In this document: piece by piece, positions 54,224 to 62,861 of the stretch | Layout: the number at the start of each line of letters is the position of its first letter | How positions within the stretch are numbered: the stretch's first letter is position 1 | Origin: Geomonas anaerohicana | Lineage (GTDB): Bacteria; Desulfobacterota; Desulfuromonadia; Geobacterales; Geobacteraceae | DNA length: 64,000 nucleotides | Direction: 5' to 3' | Assembly (NCBI RefSeq): GCF_016458305.1 | Contig: NZ_JAEMHL010000005.1 | Coordinates: forward strand, 186,001-250,000 | Notes under the pieces: generated by a model | What the model was told of the DNA's origin: nothing | The model's database searches: none | The model's input: only the letters and a program-made list of their open reading frames with translations | Position numbers and translations under genes: made by a program

Positions 54224-54275
54224 ACTGCACCTCCGGTATTTTAAATGTAGCTTTTAGGTTTTTGGAAAGAGGAAT

Positions 54276-54304
54276 TATATATCACCCGGGCGGCGCAGAG
54301 TCAA
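54276..54304 (-). promoter_or_regulatory. Strong candidate rpsT promoter
   Basis: On the - strand TTGACT (54304-54299) and TATATA (54281-54276) are 17 bp apart; shifted two bases the -10 would read TATAAT. The leader is about 45 bases. Confidence 0.6.
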
Positions 54305-54403
54305 GCACAAATCCGCCCGCAGCCGAAAAATACTTCCCGCCACGCGAACAGGCGACCATACCATTCTTTGAGAGCTAAAGCCAGCAAAAAACACCCGTCC
54401 AAG

Positions 54404-54515
54404 CACCCCGCATCACCCCGTCACCCCGTCACCCCGCAACCCGCAACCCGCAGTCCCAGTCCCAGTCCCAGTCCCCATTCTTCCCATTCTTCCCGAGTCC
54501 ACCGAGTCCACTGTC
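54404..54515. repeat. Cascade of short tandem direct repeats
   Basis: In order: CACCCCGT three times, CAACCCG twice, a CAGTCC unit four times, CATTCTTCC twice, GAGTCCACC twice. Each block changes into the next. One strand is almost free of G, giving marked strand asymmetry. Confidence 0.75.
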
Positions 54516-54591
54516 TACTTGACATTCGACTATTCGAATACTAAGCTGCCCTACCACCAGGGCGTCGCCCTGCACAACCGGAGGTAACAAC

Positions 54592-55221
54592 ATGCCCCCA
54601 GAAAACAAGCGTGACTTCGATGCAGTAGCCAACCAATGGGACCAGGAGCCGCGTCGTCTAAAGCTGGCCCAGGAGGTCGCGGCCGCAATGCGCGATACCC
54701 TCCCCCTGAACCCCGGCATGAAGGCCCTGGACTACGGCTGTGGCAGCGGTCTGGTCACCCTTGGGCTGCAGCCTTACGTCGGCCACATCACCGGTGCCGA
54801 CAGCTCTGCCGGTATGCTGGACGTCCTCAACCGCAAGATCCAGGCGCAAGGCCTGGCAAACGTAGGCACCCTGTTCCTCGACCTAGAGCACCAGCACCTG
54901 CAAGGAGGCTTCGACCTCATCGTGAGCAGCATGACCCTGCATCACGTCCAGGACGTCCCTGCCCTGATCGCCGCCCTGTCCCAGGCGCTGAATCCCGGCG
55001 GCTGGCTCGCCCTGGCTGACCTCGAAAGCGAGGACGGGCGTTTCCACGACGATCCCACCGGTGTTCTGCATCACGGTTTCTCCCGCGAATTCCTCACCGG
55101 CGAGTTTGCCGCCAACGGCCTGGCCGATGTTGCCGTCGTAACAGCCGCCGCCATCGACAAGCCCGGAGCCGACGGCACCCCCCGCCGCTACCCCGTCCTC
55201 CTCTGCGTCGGCCGCAAGTAA
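54592..55221 (+). CDS. Class I SAM-dependent methyltransferase
   Basis: 209 aa, ATG start with GGAGG upstream. Motif I is ALDYGCGSGLVTLGL near residue 45, followed by TGADSSAGML and SSMTLHHVQDVPALIAAL. It looks like a small-molecule methyltransferase of the Methyltransf_11/25 type; the substrate is unknown. It converges with the cytochrome operon, with a terminator between. Confidence 0.88.
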   Translation: MPPENKRDFDAVANQWDQEPRRLKLAQEVAAAMRDTLPLNPGMKALDYGCGSGLVTLGLQPYVGHITGADSSAGMLDVLNRKIQAQGLANVGTLFLDLEHQHLQGGFDLIVSSMTLHHVQDVPALIAALSQALNPGGWLALADLESEDGRFHDDPTGVLHHGFSREFLTGEFAANGLADVAVVTAAAIDKPGADGTPRRYPVLLCVGRK

Positions 55222-55308
55222 CCCCTTTGCCGAAAGAGGAGTAGGTAGCCACGCAGCGCTGAAAGTGGCCGCAGGTACCCCCCTTTGCGAAGGGGGGCTA
55301 CCCACAAA

Positions 55309-55336
55309 AAAGCCCCCCTCTCACGAGGGGGGCTTT
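55309..55336. terminator. Bidirectional terminator between the methyltransferase and cytochrome genes
   Basis: AAAGCCCCCCT (55309-55319) pairs with AGGGGGGCTTT (55326-55336), 6-base loop, A-run before and T-rich after. A weaker related hairpin lies at about 55277-55299. Confidence 0.8.
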
Positions 55337-55371
55337 CCTGTCTCAGCAACTCGTAGCCGCGGTTATCGCCG

Positions 55372-56763
55372 TTACCAGTCTTCCTTCTGCTTCTGGGCCA
55401 GCTTCTCCATGAACAGTTCCGGAGAGGTCAGCTTCAGGATCTCCTTGTCGCTGTATCCCAAATCCTTGAAGTTGAGCACCCCGTTGGGCGCGTGGCAGTT
55501 GGCGCAGTAGAGTGCCTTGGTCTTGGTCACCAGGTGGTTGCTGCCGAAATAGATGGTCTGCCACCCCGGCACCGCCTCTTTGGCGATCTTTTCCGGGTTC
55601 TTGAGCCCCAGGGTCTTGGCAGCCGACAGCACGCCGGCGCGGGTGTCTCCGTCCGACATGGGCTGGGCGAAGTCCATGGAGAGGAGCTCGCCGGTCTGCT
55701 TGTTGTAGTAGGCCTTACCCTGGAAGATCTTGAAGGGCGTGATCTTGCTCTTGCCGTCCTTCTTGCTTCCCTTGGGACCGATGAAGTGCGGGGTGTTTTT
55801 CACGGTGCCGTTGTACCAGGCGTAGACCGGCGTGGTCTCGTTGGCTTCCTTCTTCAGCGTGGTCGGCTCGTAGAACTTGTCCGGCGTCTGCTCCCACACG
55901 GTGAAATCCTTTGCGAAGGCGCCGCCGGTCCGGGTGATATGGCAGGTCTGGCAGGCGATCTTGGCGCAGTGGCGGTTCAGGTCGGCATCCTTGTGCGGCT
56001 TGACGCCGTGGCAGGAGGTGTCGGAGCAGGAGACGAAGACGCCGTCGTTGGCCCAGTTGTTGGGATCGTGGCCGGTGGGCATCTTGTGGTTCTTGGCCTT
56101 ATGGCAGTCGACGCAGACCATCCCCTTGGCTGCGTGGGCATCGGTGTCCTTGGTGAAGGAGAACCCGCGCTTGACGATGACGCCGCCGCCGGCTGCCTCG
56201 TGACAGACCATGCAGTTTTTGACCGTGGGTTTGCCGATGGCGAGGGCCGCCTTGGTGCTGCGATCCTGCCCCATGACCACCTCACCCTTCTCGTTCTTGA
56301 ACGGCTTTCTCTGCCGGAAGTCGTAGTCTGTGGAGTGGCAGACCAGGCAGTCGACCGCCGCCTCGGCTGCGGCGCCGGTGCTGCCGACGTCGGAGAGGTG
56401 GTTGCCCGGGTGGCAGGTGTTGCAACCGGAGAACTTGCTCTTGCCTGTCACCGGGCTCTTGGGGATCTCCTTCAGGTTGTTGACGATGTCGTTGCCGTTG
56501 CACATGACGTAGATGCGGTTCTTCATGCCGTATTCTTCCTTGGCATTGATCCCCTCCACGTTGGTCACCTTGGAGGCGTGTTTCCAATGCACGGTATCCA
56601 GGAATCCCTTGGCGCTGCCGGGGTGGCACTCCTCGCAGGTCTCAGGCCCCTTGTAGCCGCTTTTCTCGATCGATTCCTTGCCGGGATGCATGCCTGCCGC
56701 CCAGGCAGTAGTTGCTGCCAAGGCGAGACCGAGCACTGCCGCTGCCGTGGTTTTCTTGCTCAT
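55372..56763 (-). CDS. Octaheme c-type cytochrome (ExtL-like position)
   Basis: 463 aa from the ATG at 56763 with AGGAGGG upstream; the longer frame from 56805 is rejected because the signal peptide starts here (KKTTAAAVLGLALAATTAWA). Heme motifs in order: CEECH, CNTCH, CLVCH, CMVCH, CVDCH, one CX4CH (CSDTSCH), CQTCH and CANCH, eight in all. Motif order resembles the octaheme family of the gene upstream. Expected in the periplasm or outer membrane as an electron carrier or reductase. A terminator separates it from the upstream cytochrome gene. Confidence 0.88.
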   Translation of the reverse strand: MSKKTTAAAVLGLALAATTAWAAGMHPGKESIEKSGYKGPETCEECHPGSAKGFLDTVHWKHASKVTNVEGINAKEEYGMKNRIYVMCNGNDIVNNLKEIPKSPVTGKSKFSGCNTCHPGNHLSDVGSTGAAAEAAVDCLVCHSTDYDFRQRKPFKNEKGEVVMGQDRSTKAALAIGKPTVKNCMVCHEAAGGGVIVKRGFSFTKDTDAHAAKGMVCVDCHKAKNHKMPTGHDPNNWANDGVFVSCSDTSCHGVKPHKDADLNRHCAKIACQTCHITRTGGAFAKDFTVWEQTPDKFYEPTTLKKEANETTPVYAWYNGTVKNTPHFIGPKGSKKDGKSKITPFKIFQGKAYYNKQTGELLSMDFAQPMSDGDTRAGVLSAAKTLGLKNPEKIAKEAVPGWQTIYFGSNHLVTKTKALYCANCHAPNGVLNFKDLGYSDKEILKLTSPELFMEKLAQKQKEDW

Positions 56764-56982
56764 CGAAGCCCTCCTGTTGTCTTTGGTTGCTGTTCTCTTA
56801 CTCACAGATCGTTATCGGCAGAATGAGGTAATAGTTTAGTATTCTGCCGATGTATGTCCAGACGGTGTTGAGTCGATTTTACGGTTGCGTTTGTGTCTAT
56901 TCGGGGCGCCCTGAGTCAGCTGTGTTAACAGTAATGCTCCGCAACAGATAGCGCAGCACCCGCGTCGCTTCCCCTGCAAACG

Positions 56983-57009
56983 GAAAAAGGGGCGGATATG
57001 CTCCGCCCC
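56983..57009 (-). terminator. Terminator between the two octaheme cytochrome genes
   Basis: On the - strand GGGGCGGA and TCCGCCCC form an 8-bp stem followed by TTTTT, 17 bp past the stop codon of the upstream cytochrome gene. The second cytochrome gene may therefore be expressed less, or from its own promoter in the 262-bp gap. Confidence 0.75.
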
Positions 57010-57025
57010 CTCCTTGTTCCATCCG

Positions 57026-58486
57026 CTACTTCTTGGCCACCTTCTGCGCCGCTTTGGCGAACCTGCCGCCTTTCTGCATCGGATCGCCCTTGTAGCCGAG
57101 CGCCTTCCAGTCCAGACGGTTGCCGCCCATGTGGCACTCGCCGCACTGCAGCGCTTCTTCCTTGGGCGCCACCTCGTGCTGGGCGGCGATGTAGGCCACT
57201 GTGTTCACGAACTGGTACTTGCCGCTGTAGGGGAGGCCGGTCCCTTCGGCGCCCAGGCGGCACGCCTTATCCCAGTCGTAGTCGACCCACAGCGATTTGT
57301 ACTGCTGGAAGATGATCAGGTTCTTATACTTGGCGTCCATGGGCTGGTCGCCCTTGTAGAGCTTGTACGGGTAGATCTTGGACTTCTGGTCCTTGATGTC
57401 CCCCACCGGGCGCATCATCACCACCGGCTTGGTCGGATCCTTCACCTTGTCGCCCACCATGTAGCGCTCGACCATGCCGCTGTTCCAGGCGTAGACCGGC
57501 TTCACGTTCATGCCCCAGACGAAGGTCCCCTTGTGCTTGGCGTAGGTTTCCTTGTCGAACTGCTCCTCGGCGGTGATGTTCTTGCCCACATCGGACCATT
57601 TCCACGCCATCTTGGTGGCCTGCCCCTTGGCGAAGAAGGGGATGTGGCAGGTCTGGCAGGCGACGGTGGCGAGATGCTTGTTGATCAGCGCGCCGTTTTT
57701 CGCCTTCTGGTGCGGGGCCTTGGCGCCGGAGTGGCACTGCTCGCAGTTCACGCGGGTGTCGTAGTGGGCCATCATGCTCGACGCGCCGCCGATCTTGTGG
57801 TTCTTGGTGACGTGGCAGGTCTGGCAGCTCATGTCCTGGCCGCCGCTTTCCTTGCTCCCCATGTGCACGTCCTGGGACTTCTTGGTCTTCTCCAGGGTGG
57901 AGTCGAGACCCGCGTTCTTGACGGCATCGCCGCCGCCGCCGAAGAAGTGGCAGGCGCCGCAATTCTTGCGGGTGGGCAGGCCGACGCTCTGGGCGGCGAC
58001 GTTCAGGTCCATGGCCTTCTTGTCGATGCTCTTCTTGTCGATATCGCAGCCCACGGTGGCCCTGGTGTAGTTCCCTTTCTGGGCATGGCAGATGAGGCAG
58101 TCGACCTTGCCCTTGTCGGTGAAGTCGAAGTCGGTACGGGTCCAGCCGTAACCGGCATGGCACTTGCCGCAGGACTCGTGCACCACGCCGTCCTTGCCCC
58201 CCTGGATCGAGGTGCAAAACGAGTTGATCATGTTGGACTTGCCGTACTTCTTGGTGCTCTTCTCCATCCCCTTGACCATGTTTGGGGTCCCCGCCCAGGT
58301 CCAGTGGGTGGTCTTCATGAAATCGGCCGCCTGCTGCTCATGGCACTCGAGACAAACCTTGGTGACCTCGCTGCCGCTTTTAAACGGCCCCTTGACGAAC
58401 TCGGCGTGGTCGACCGCCGCCATCCCCTGAGCGGCGGATGCCACCAGCAGTACTACCCCCGCCAAAATTCCCAGCATACCTCTCAT
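57026..58486 (-). CDS. Octaheme c-type cytochrome, tetrathionate-reductase (OTR) family-like
   Basis: 486 aa, ATG start with GGGAGG upstream. Sec signal (MLGILAGVVLLVASAAQGMA). Eight CXXCH motifs: CLECH, CGKCH, CLICH, CGACH, CQTCH, CEQCH, CQTCH, CGECH. The order of elements, such as TTHWTWAGTPN after heme 1 and GYGWTRTDFDF after heme 2, fits the OTR-like octaheme family, but the lysine-ligated CXXCK active-site heme of that family is not seen; all eight end in His. It may therefore transfer electrons rather than reduce tetrathionate. Corresponds in order to ExtK of Geobacter ext loci (inference). Confidence 0.85.
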   Translation of the reverse strand: MRGMLGILAGVVLLVASAAQGMAAVDHAEFVKGPFKSGSEVTKVCLECHEQQAADFMKTTHWTWAGTPNMVKGMEKSTKKYGKSNMINSFCTSIQGGKDGVVHESCGKCHAGYGWTRTDFDFTDKGKVDCLICHAQKGNYTRATVGCDIDKKSIDKKAMDLNVAAQSVGLPTRKNCGACHFFGGGGDAVKNAGLDSTLEKTKKSQDVHMGSKESGGQDMSCQTCHVTKNHKIGGASSMMAHYDTRVNCEQCHSGAKAPHQKAKNGALINKHLATVACQTCHIPFFAKGQATKMAWKWSDVGKNITAEEQFDKETYAKHKGTFVWGMNVKPVYAWNSGMVERYMVGDKVKDPTKPVVMMRPVGDIKDQKSKIYPYKLYKGDQPMDAKYKNLIIFQQYKSLWVDYDWDKACRLGAEGTGLPYSGKYQFVNTVAYIAAQHEVAPKEEALQCGECHMGGNRLDWKALGYKGDPMQKGGRFAKAAQKVAKK

Positions 58487-58630
58487 TCAACAACCTCCCG
58501 TAGTAAATCGGCTTGCGCCGTCACAGCTATATCCATGCCTTCATATATACTAAAAATAGAATATGACCGGGCAAAAAGAAGCGCTGCAATCGTGATAACT
58601 ACAGCGCCACCTACGAGGAACGGCCCCGGC

Positions 58631-58960
58631 TTAACAGCCGGCGGTCTTCCTGAACAGTTTGGAGACGTTCTTGCCGTCGATAACCTCGTACTTGCAGCGG
58701 ATCTCGTCGCCTTCCACGATCCTGTGGTCCTTGAACTTGTCCAGGGTCAGGTCGTCTTCCACGGTGATCACCACGAGCTGCTCGGTCTTGTTGTCCTTCA
58801 AGGTGGCGGTGGCGGTTTTGGCGTCCTTGCCGGCGATGTCGATTTTGGTGATTACGCCCACCATTTTGATCTCTTCACCCGCACTGGCGACGCTGCCGAA
58901 GCAGAAGATGGTGAGCGCTGCGACTGCTACCAGGACCATTACCGAAACTGCTTTTTTCAT
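58631..58960 (-). CDS. Small periplasmic protein (ExtJ-like position)
   Basis: 109 aa from the ATG at 58960 with AAAGGAG upstream. A signal peptide (KKAVSVMVLVAVAALTIFC...SVASA) precedes a small beta-rich domain (KMVGVITKIDIAGKDAKTA, VVITVEDDLTLDKFKDHRIV). It has no heme motif. Lying between a porin gene and octaheme cytochrome genes, it matches the small periplasmic gene of ext-type clusters. Function unknown. Confidence 0.75.
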   Translation of the reverse strand: MKKAVSVMVLVAVAALTIFCFGSVASAGEEIKMVGVITKIDIAGKDAKTATATLKDNKTEQLVVITVEDDLTLDKFKDHRIVEGDEIRCKYEVIDGKNVSKLFRKTAGC

Positions 58961-58981
58961 CTTCTTTCTCCTTTTGGGGGT

Positions 58982-59037
58982 GGGGTGGCGGCTGGTGCCG
59001 CCACCCCGGTTTTTGCTGTGCCGCATCCGCGGCACGG
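58982..59037 (-). promoter_or_regulatory. Two hairpins between the porin gene and the small periplasmic gene
   Basis: GGGGTGGCGGC (58982-58992) pairs perfectly with GCCGCCACCCC (58997-59007); GTGCCGC and GCGGCAC (about 59019-59036) form a second stem. Neither has a U-tract on the - strand, so they may mark a processing or stability boundary that sets the porin-to-downstream ratio. Confidence 0.5.
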
Positions 59038-59040
59038 TTT

Positions 59041-61077
59041 CTAGAACTTCACTTCGAAGGTCGCGTAGATGTCCTGCGCGCTCTTAAGCGGCTGGAGCAG
59101 CATCAGGTCGGTGGACTTGATGTCGGAGATCTTCTGCGGTGCGCCTACCCAGTTGTTGCTCCCGGTGTAGGCGAAGTCGTAGTACTGGTAACCGATCTTG
59201 AAGAAGGCCTTGGACAGGTGCGAGGAGACCGGTTTCAGGTTGAGCTCCTGGATCAGGTACGCCTCGTAGACGTCGCCGCGGGTCCCCAGCTTGGAGGTCC
59301 ACATGTCGTCGGCGGCAGGTGCGAAGGTGATCCAGTTCTTGGAACCGTGGTTGTACTCGATGCCGAACTTGGTCTTGCTCGGCTCGTAGTCGTAACGCGC
59401 GCCGGCGTAGGCGGCCCAGCCGGTCTTGTCGGAGGGTGCCTCCTGGTTGAAGAAGGAACCTGTCATGAGACCCTGGAAGCCCGCGTTGTTGGAGACGTTG
59501 CCGTTGGGGTGGGTGACGCTCAGTCCGGCATCGGCGAAGAAGTTCAGCTTGCCCGGGCCGATGTTCTTCAGGGTGCTCATGAAGCCTGCGCCGTACCAGT
59601 CGATGTCGCCCAGCGAGGTGGCCGGACCGGTGTTGCCGAAGGCGGTGTTGGACATGACCGGGAAGTCGAAGATGTTGAAGCCGCGGTTCCACTGCAGCCA
59701 GACGCGCAGCGGGTCGGTGTCGACCGGGATGATGGCCACACCCAGCATGTCGGTATCTTTCAGGCTGTTGCTCGGGGTCTCGAAGCCGGACTCGAAGCCG
59801 CGGCCGTAGCAGACCTTGGCGTAGGCGCCGGGGAGCGCCTCGATGTCGGGAGCCCAGCCGAGGGTCATGCCGTCGAAGGCGTAGTCGACCAAGAGGGCCG
59901 GGGTGCCGCCGTTGCCCGGGCGCTCGTTGTTCAGGCGCAGGTTCGAAGGAGCGCCGTTGGTGGAGGGCCTGCGGCCCACGGAGAACCAGACCGGCTGGTC
60001 GGCGATGTTGGACCAGGTGGCGTAGGCACGGTCGACGTCGAGGAGGCTGGAGGAGGGGACGTGGCCCAGGGTGCCGTCGAAGGCGCCGACGCGGTCGGCG
60101 AAGAACGGGGTGTTGCCGTTGTTGGTGACGGCGGAGTCATCCTGCGAGCCGAAGGTCTTGTAGGCGACCAGGCGGACGTTGACGGTCACGTCCTTGGTGG
60201 CTTTCGCGTGCATGTCGATGCCGAGACGGTTGGTGTACAGGAGGTCGTTTTTGGCCTTGTAGGACTGGGTGGTGGCCAGGTTGGAGGCGTTGTTGTTCAG
60301 GGCACCGGCCTGGCCGAGGAACGCCTGCATCAGCATCTGCTGGGCAAGTTGCTGCTGGGCTGCCGGAAGTCCGGCAAAGACGTCGCCTACCTTGGTCGTT
60401 GCAGTTGCCGCCGGGTTCATTGCCTGGACCAGGCCGAGCATGTTGGGGATGCTGCCGATCTGCATGTTCATCACCGCCGGCATTACCTTGGCTCCCAGGG
60501 TGTTGAGGATCCCTTGCTGCTGCGGGGTGAGGGCGGTGTTCTGCAGGGTGAAGTTACCGCTGCCCATGGCGGTGAAGATGCCGGGGAGGGCTGCAGCCAT
60601 GGCCTGCGGCATGTAGCTGTTGAGGATGGTGTTGAACTGGGTAGGCGTGAACAGCGAGCCGGATTTGCCCATCATGATGAACTGCAGCGCGGTCGGGCTA
60701 TTGGTCCCGTCTGCCGAGCCGATCGGGGTACCTGCCACGCCGTTGGGGCCCAGAAATCCCCCGACCAGGTTGTTCATGGTGCCGATGGCGTCGGAGTGGG
60801 CCGCGACGTCGCCCCTCAGGGAGTCGACGCGGAAGCGGTAGTCGCCGCCGATGGTGAGCCACTTGCCCAGCGACTTCTCTTCGATCCTGTCCACCTTGCG
60901 GGTCAGGTCCTCGACCTTCTTCTGGTCGGATCCCTTCTGCTGCTCCTCGAGCTTCTGCACCTTCTTGGTCAGTTCATCGATCTTCTTCTGCATGTCCTGG
61001 TCGTCTGCCTGCGCCACGACAGGGGCAGCCAGGGCGCATACGGCTGCGCCGATCAACAGCTTCTCCAGTTTTCTCAT
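59041..61077 (-). CDS. Outer-membrane porin, DUF3373 family (ExtI-like)
   Basis: 678 aa. Signal peptide (LEKLLIGAAVCALAAPVVAQA), then a short coiled coil (KKIDELTKKVQKLEEQQKG) as in periplasmic-anchored porins, then a long beta-rich barrel starting at WLTIGGDYRFRVDSLRGD and ending in Phe (TFEVKF), the outer-membrane insertion signal. A Met/Gln/Leu-rich insert lies around residues 120-270. DUF3373 porins occur in Geobacter electron-conduit clusters with cytochromes, and the gene order here (porin, small protein, two octaheme cytochromes) agrees. Conduit function is inferred. Confidence 0.85.
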   Translation of the reverse strand: MRKLEKLLIGAAVCALAAPVVAQADDQDMQKKIDELTKKVQKLEEQQKGSDQKKVEDLTRKVDRIEEKSLGKWLTIGGDYRFRVDSLRGDVAAHSDAIGTMNNLVGGFLGPNGVAGTPIGSADGTNSPTALQFIMMGKSGSLFTPTQFNTILNSYMPQAMAAALPGIFTAMGSGNFTLQNTALTPQQQGILNTLGAKVMPAVMNMQIGSIPNMLGLVQAMNPAATATTKVGDVFAGLPAAQQQLAQQMLMQAFLGQAGALNNNASNLATTQSYKAKNDLLYTNRLGIDMHAKATKDVTVNVRLVAYKTFGSQDDSAVTNNGNTPFFADRVGAFDGTLGHVPSSSLLDVDRAYATWSNIADQPVWFSVGRRPSTNGAPSNLRLNNERPGNGGTPALLVDYAFDGMTLGWAPDIEALPGAYAKVCYGRGFESGFETPSNSLKDTDMLGVAIIPVDTDPLRVWLQWNRGFNIFDFPVMSNTAFGNTGPATSLGDIDWYGAGFMSTLKNIGPGKLNFFADAGLSVTHPNGNVSNNAGFQGLMTGSFFNQEAPSDKTGWAAYAGARYDYEPSKTKFGIEYNHGSKNWITFAPAADDMWTSKLGTRGDVYEAYLIQELNLKPVSSHLSKAFFKIGYQYYDFAYTGSNNWVGAPQKISDIKSTDLMLLQPLKSAQDIYATFEVKF

Positions 61078-61535
61078 TCACTTCTCCTTTTTGTTTCGCT
61101 GGTTTTTACACCAACCTTTGGGTCGAAGGTATTTCAGTAGTACCGCCTGGTCCGGTCCTAACTCATTAAATCCTGGGCGTTACTGTGTTAATCGGTGCAT
61201 TCACCGGTAGATTTAGGGAAAATGTCGTGTGTTGGGAATTTATAATCGAAATGAAGAGTCCCAATCATTAGCACTGTTTAGCTTGGGGAGGTGATGTATC
61301 GTGGCAGAGACGTGAAGCCGGCCTCGAGGCCGCCACGCTAATGAGTCTTATAGATCTTTGAGCTGTCATATGTCAATATATTTTTTATTGCATATATCGG
61401 TAGCTCAATGATTTATGACGGTTAATGTGCGTTTTGTCGCCCTTGCGGGGAAGAACCGGCGCGGCAGCTAATAGATGTTGACTGGGCGCGGCCAATTTTC
61501 GTACTATTCATGCATTTAACCATCAGGATATAGAC
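61078..61535. other. Intergenic region between porin and miaB
   Basis: 458 bp between divergent genes. It contains a structured segment at about 61300-61339 (CGTGGC pairing with GCCACG around the palindrome GGCCTCGAGGCC), an AT-rich stretch at 61365-61400 and the miaB promoter candidate. No GEMM-type riboswitch signature was found. No open frame with a ribosome-binding site. Confidence 0.55.
61478..61507 (+). promoter_or_regulatory. Candidate miaB promoter
   Basis: TTGACT (61478-61483) and TACTAT (61502-61507), 18-bp spacer; the start codon is 29 bp further on. Confidence 0.45.
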
Positions 61536-62861
61536 GTGAATAAGGCAAAAAAGCTTTACCTGGAAACGTTCGGCTGCCAGATGAACGTGAGCGATTCCGA
61601 GAAGATAGTGACATTGATGAAGGGGATAGGGTACCAGCAGACGGCCGATCCGGTGGAAGCGGACCTGGTCCTTTTGAACACCTGCAGCATCCGGGCGACC
61701 GCCGAACAGCGCGTCTATGGGCACCTGGGCAAGTTCAAATCGATGAAGAAGCAAAAGCCCGGCCTGATCATCGGCGTGGGCGGCTGCGTGGCACAGCAGG
61801 AAGGGGAGCGGCTGCTGAAGAAGGCGCCCTTCGTCAACCTGGTCTTTGGCACCCACAATCTGCACCTGCTGCAGAAGATGGTTTCCGGTGCCGAGCAGGG
61901 CAAGCAGAGCGTCGCCACCGATTTCCTCGATGACGAAAAGCGTTTCGACCTGTTCCCGCACGCCGAAAGCGAGGGGGGCGTCTCCCGCTTCGTCACCGTC
62001 ATGCAGGGATGCGACAACTTCTGCGCCTACTGCATCGTGCCGCACGTGCGCGGCCGCGAGATCAGCAGGAGTGCCGACAAGGTGGTCGAGGAGGTCGCCG
62101 CCCTGGCAGCCGCCGGCGTCACCGAGGTGACCCTTCTCGGGCAGAATGTGAACTCCTACGGCTTCAAGGAACCGGGTGCTCCCGACTTTGCCGACCTCTT
62201 GCGCCTGGTGGCACAGGTGGAGGGGATAGAGAGGCTCCGTTTCACCACCTCGCACCCCAAGGACATCTCCCCGAGGCTGATCGCCTGCTTTGCGGAGATC
62301 GGCAAGCTGGCGCCGCACATCCATCTGCCGGCCCAGTCGGGAAGCGATGCGGTGCTGAAGGGCATGAACCGCGGCTACACCCGGGCCCAGTACCTGGAGA
62401 AGGTGCGCGCGCTCCGGGATGCCTGCCCCGGGATCCAGTTCACCGGCGACATGATCGTCGGATTTCCCGGCGAGGACGAGGCCGCCTTCGAGCAGACCAT
62501 GGAGCTGATCGAGGAGGTCCAGTACGCCGACCTCTTCTCCTTCATCTACTCGGCCCGTCCCGGCACCAAGGCGGCCGAGTTCCCGGACGAGGTGAAGCGG
62601 GCCGAGAAACAGGCGCGCCTGGAGCGCCTGCAGGCGGCGCAGAAAAAGATCACCCTGGCCAGGAACGAGAGTTTCGTGGGGGGCGTGCAGCAGGTGCTGG
62701 TGGAAGGGCCCAGCAGCACCGGTGACGCGCTCTTCGGCAGGACCGGCGGCAACCGCGCCACCGTCATGGACGGCGATCCCGCCCTGGCCGGGCGCCTGGT
62801 CGAGGTGAGGATCACGGAAGGGCTGCAGACGCTGCTCAAGGGAGAGATCCTCGATGTCTGA
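61536..62861 (+). CDS. miaB: tRNA methylthiotransferase MiaB
   Basis: 441 aa, GTG start. It adds the methylthio group to N6-isopentenyl-adenosine at tRNA position 37. The N-terminal domain has three cluster cysteines (FGCQMN, NTCSIR, GGCVAQ). The radical-SAM motif is CDNFCAYCIVP near residue 155, and the C-terminal TRAM domain is present (VGGVQQVLVEGPSSTGDALF). The stop overlaps the following gene's start. Confidence 0.95.
   Translation: MNKAKKLYLETFGCQMNVSDSEKIVTLMKGIGYQQTADPVEADLVLLNTCSIRATAEQRVYGHLGKFKSMKKQKPGLIIGVGGCVAQQEGERLLKKAPFVNLVFGTHNLHLLQKMVSGAEQGKQSVATDFLDDEKRFDLFPHAESEGGVSRFVTVMQGCDNFCAYCIVPHVRGREISRSADKVVEEVAALAAAGVTEVTLLGQNVNSYGFKEPGAPDFADLLRLVAQVEGIERLRFTTSHPKDISPRLIACFAEIGKLAPHIHLPAQSGSDAVLKGMNRGYTRAQYLEKVRALRDACPGIQFTGDMIVGFPGEDEAAFEQTMELIEEVQYADLFSFIYSARPGTKAAEFPDEVKRAEKQARLERLQAAQKKITLARNESFVGGVQQVLVEGPSSTGDALFGRTGGNRATVMDGDPALAGRLVEVRITEGLQTLLKGEILDV

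Larger units (their letters stand above)
54224..54591. other. Intergenic region between rpsT and a methyltransferase gene
   Basis: 368 bp. It holds the rpsT promoter candidate at the left end and, at about 54404-54515, a run of short tandem repeats (CACCCCGT, CAACCCG, CAGTCC, CATTCTTCC, GAGTCCACC). No open frame with a ribosome-binding site other than the + strand gene at 54592 was seen. Confidence 0.65.

Noticed and set aside
59218..61140. 640-codon open frame antisense to the porin gene
   Set aside because: No ribosome-binding site or recognisable domain; the sense frame has a signal peptide, a coiled coil and a barrel end.
61078..61300. GEMM-type (c-di-GMP/cGAMP) riboswitch before the porin-cytochrome genes
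   Set aside because: Expected in Geobacter cytochrome leaders, but the conserved GCAAA/GCAAAGCC core elements were not found on the - strand here.
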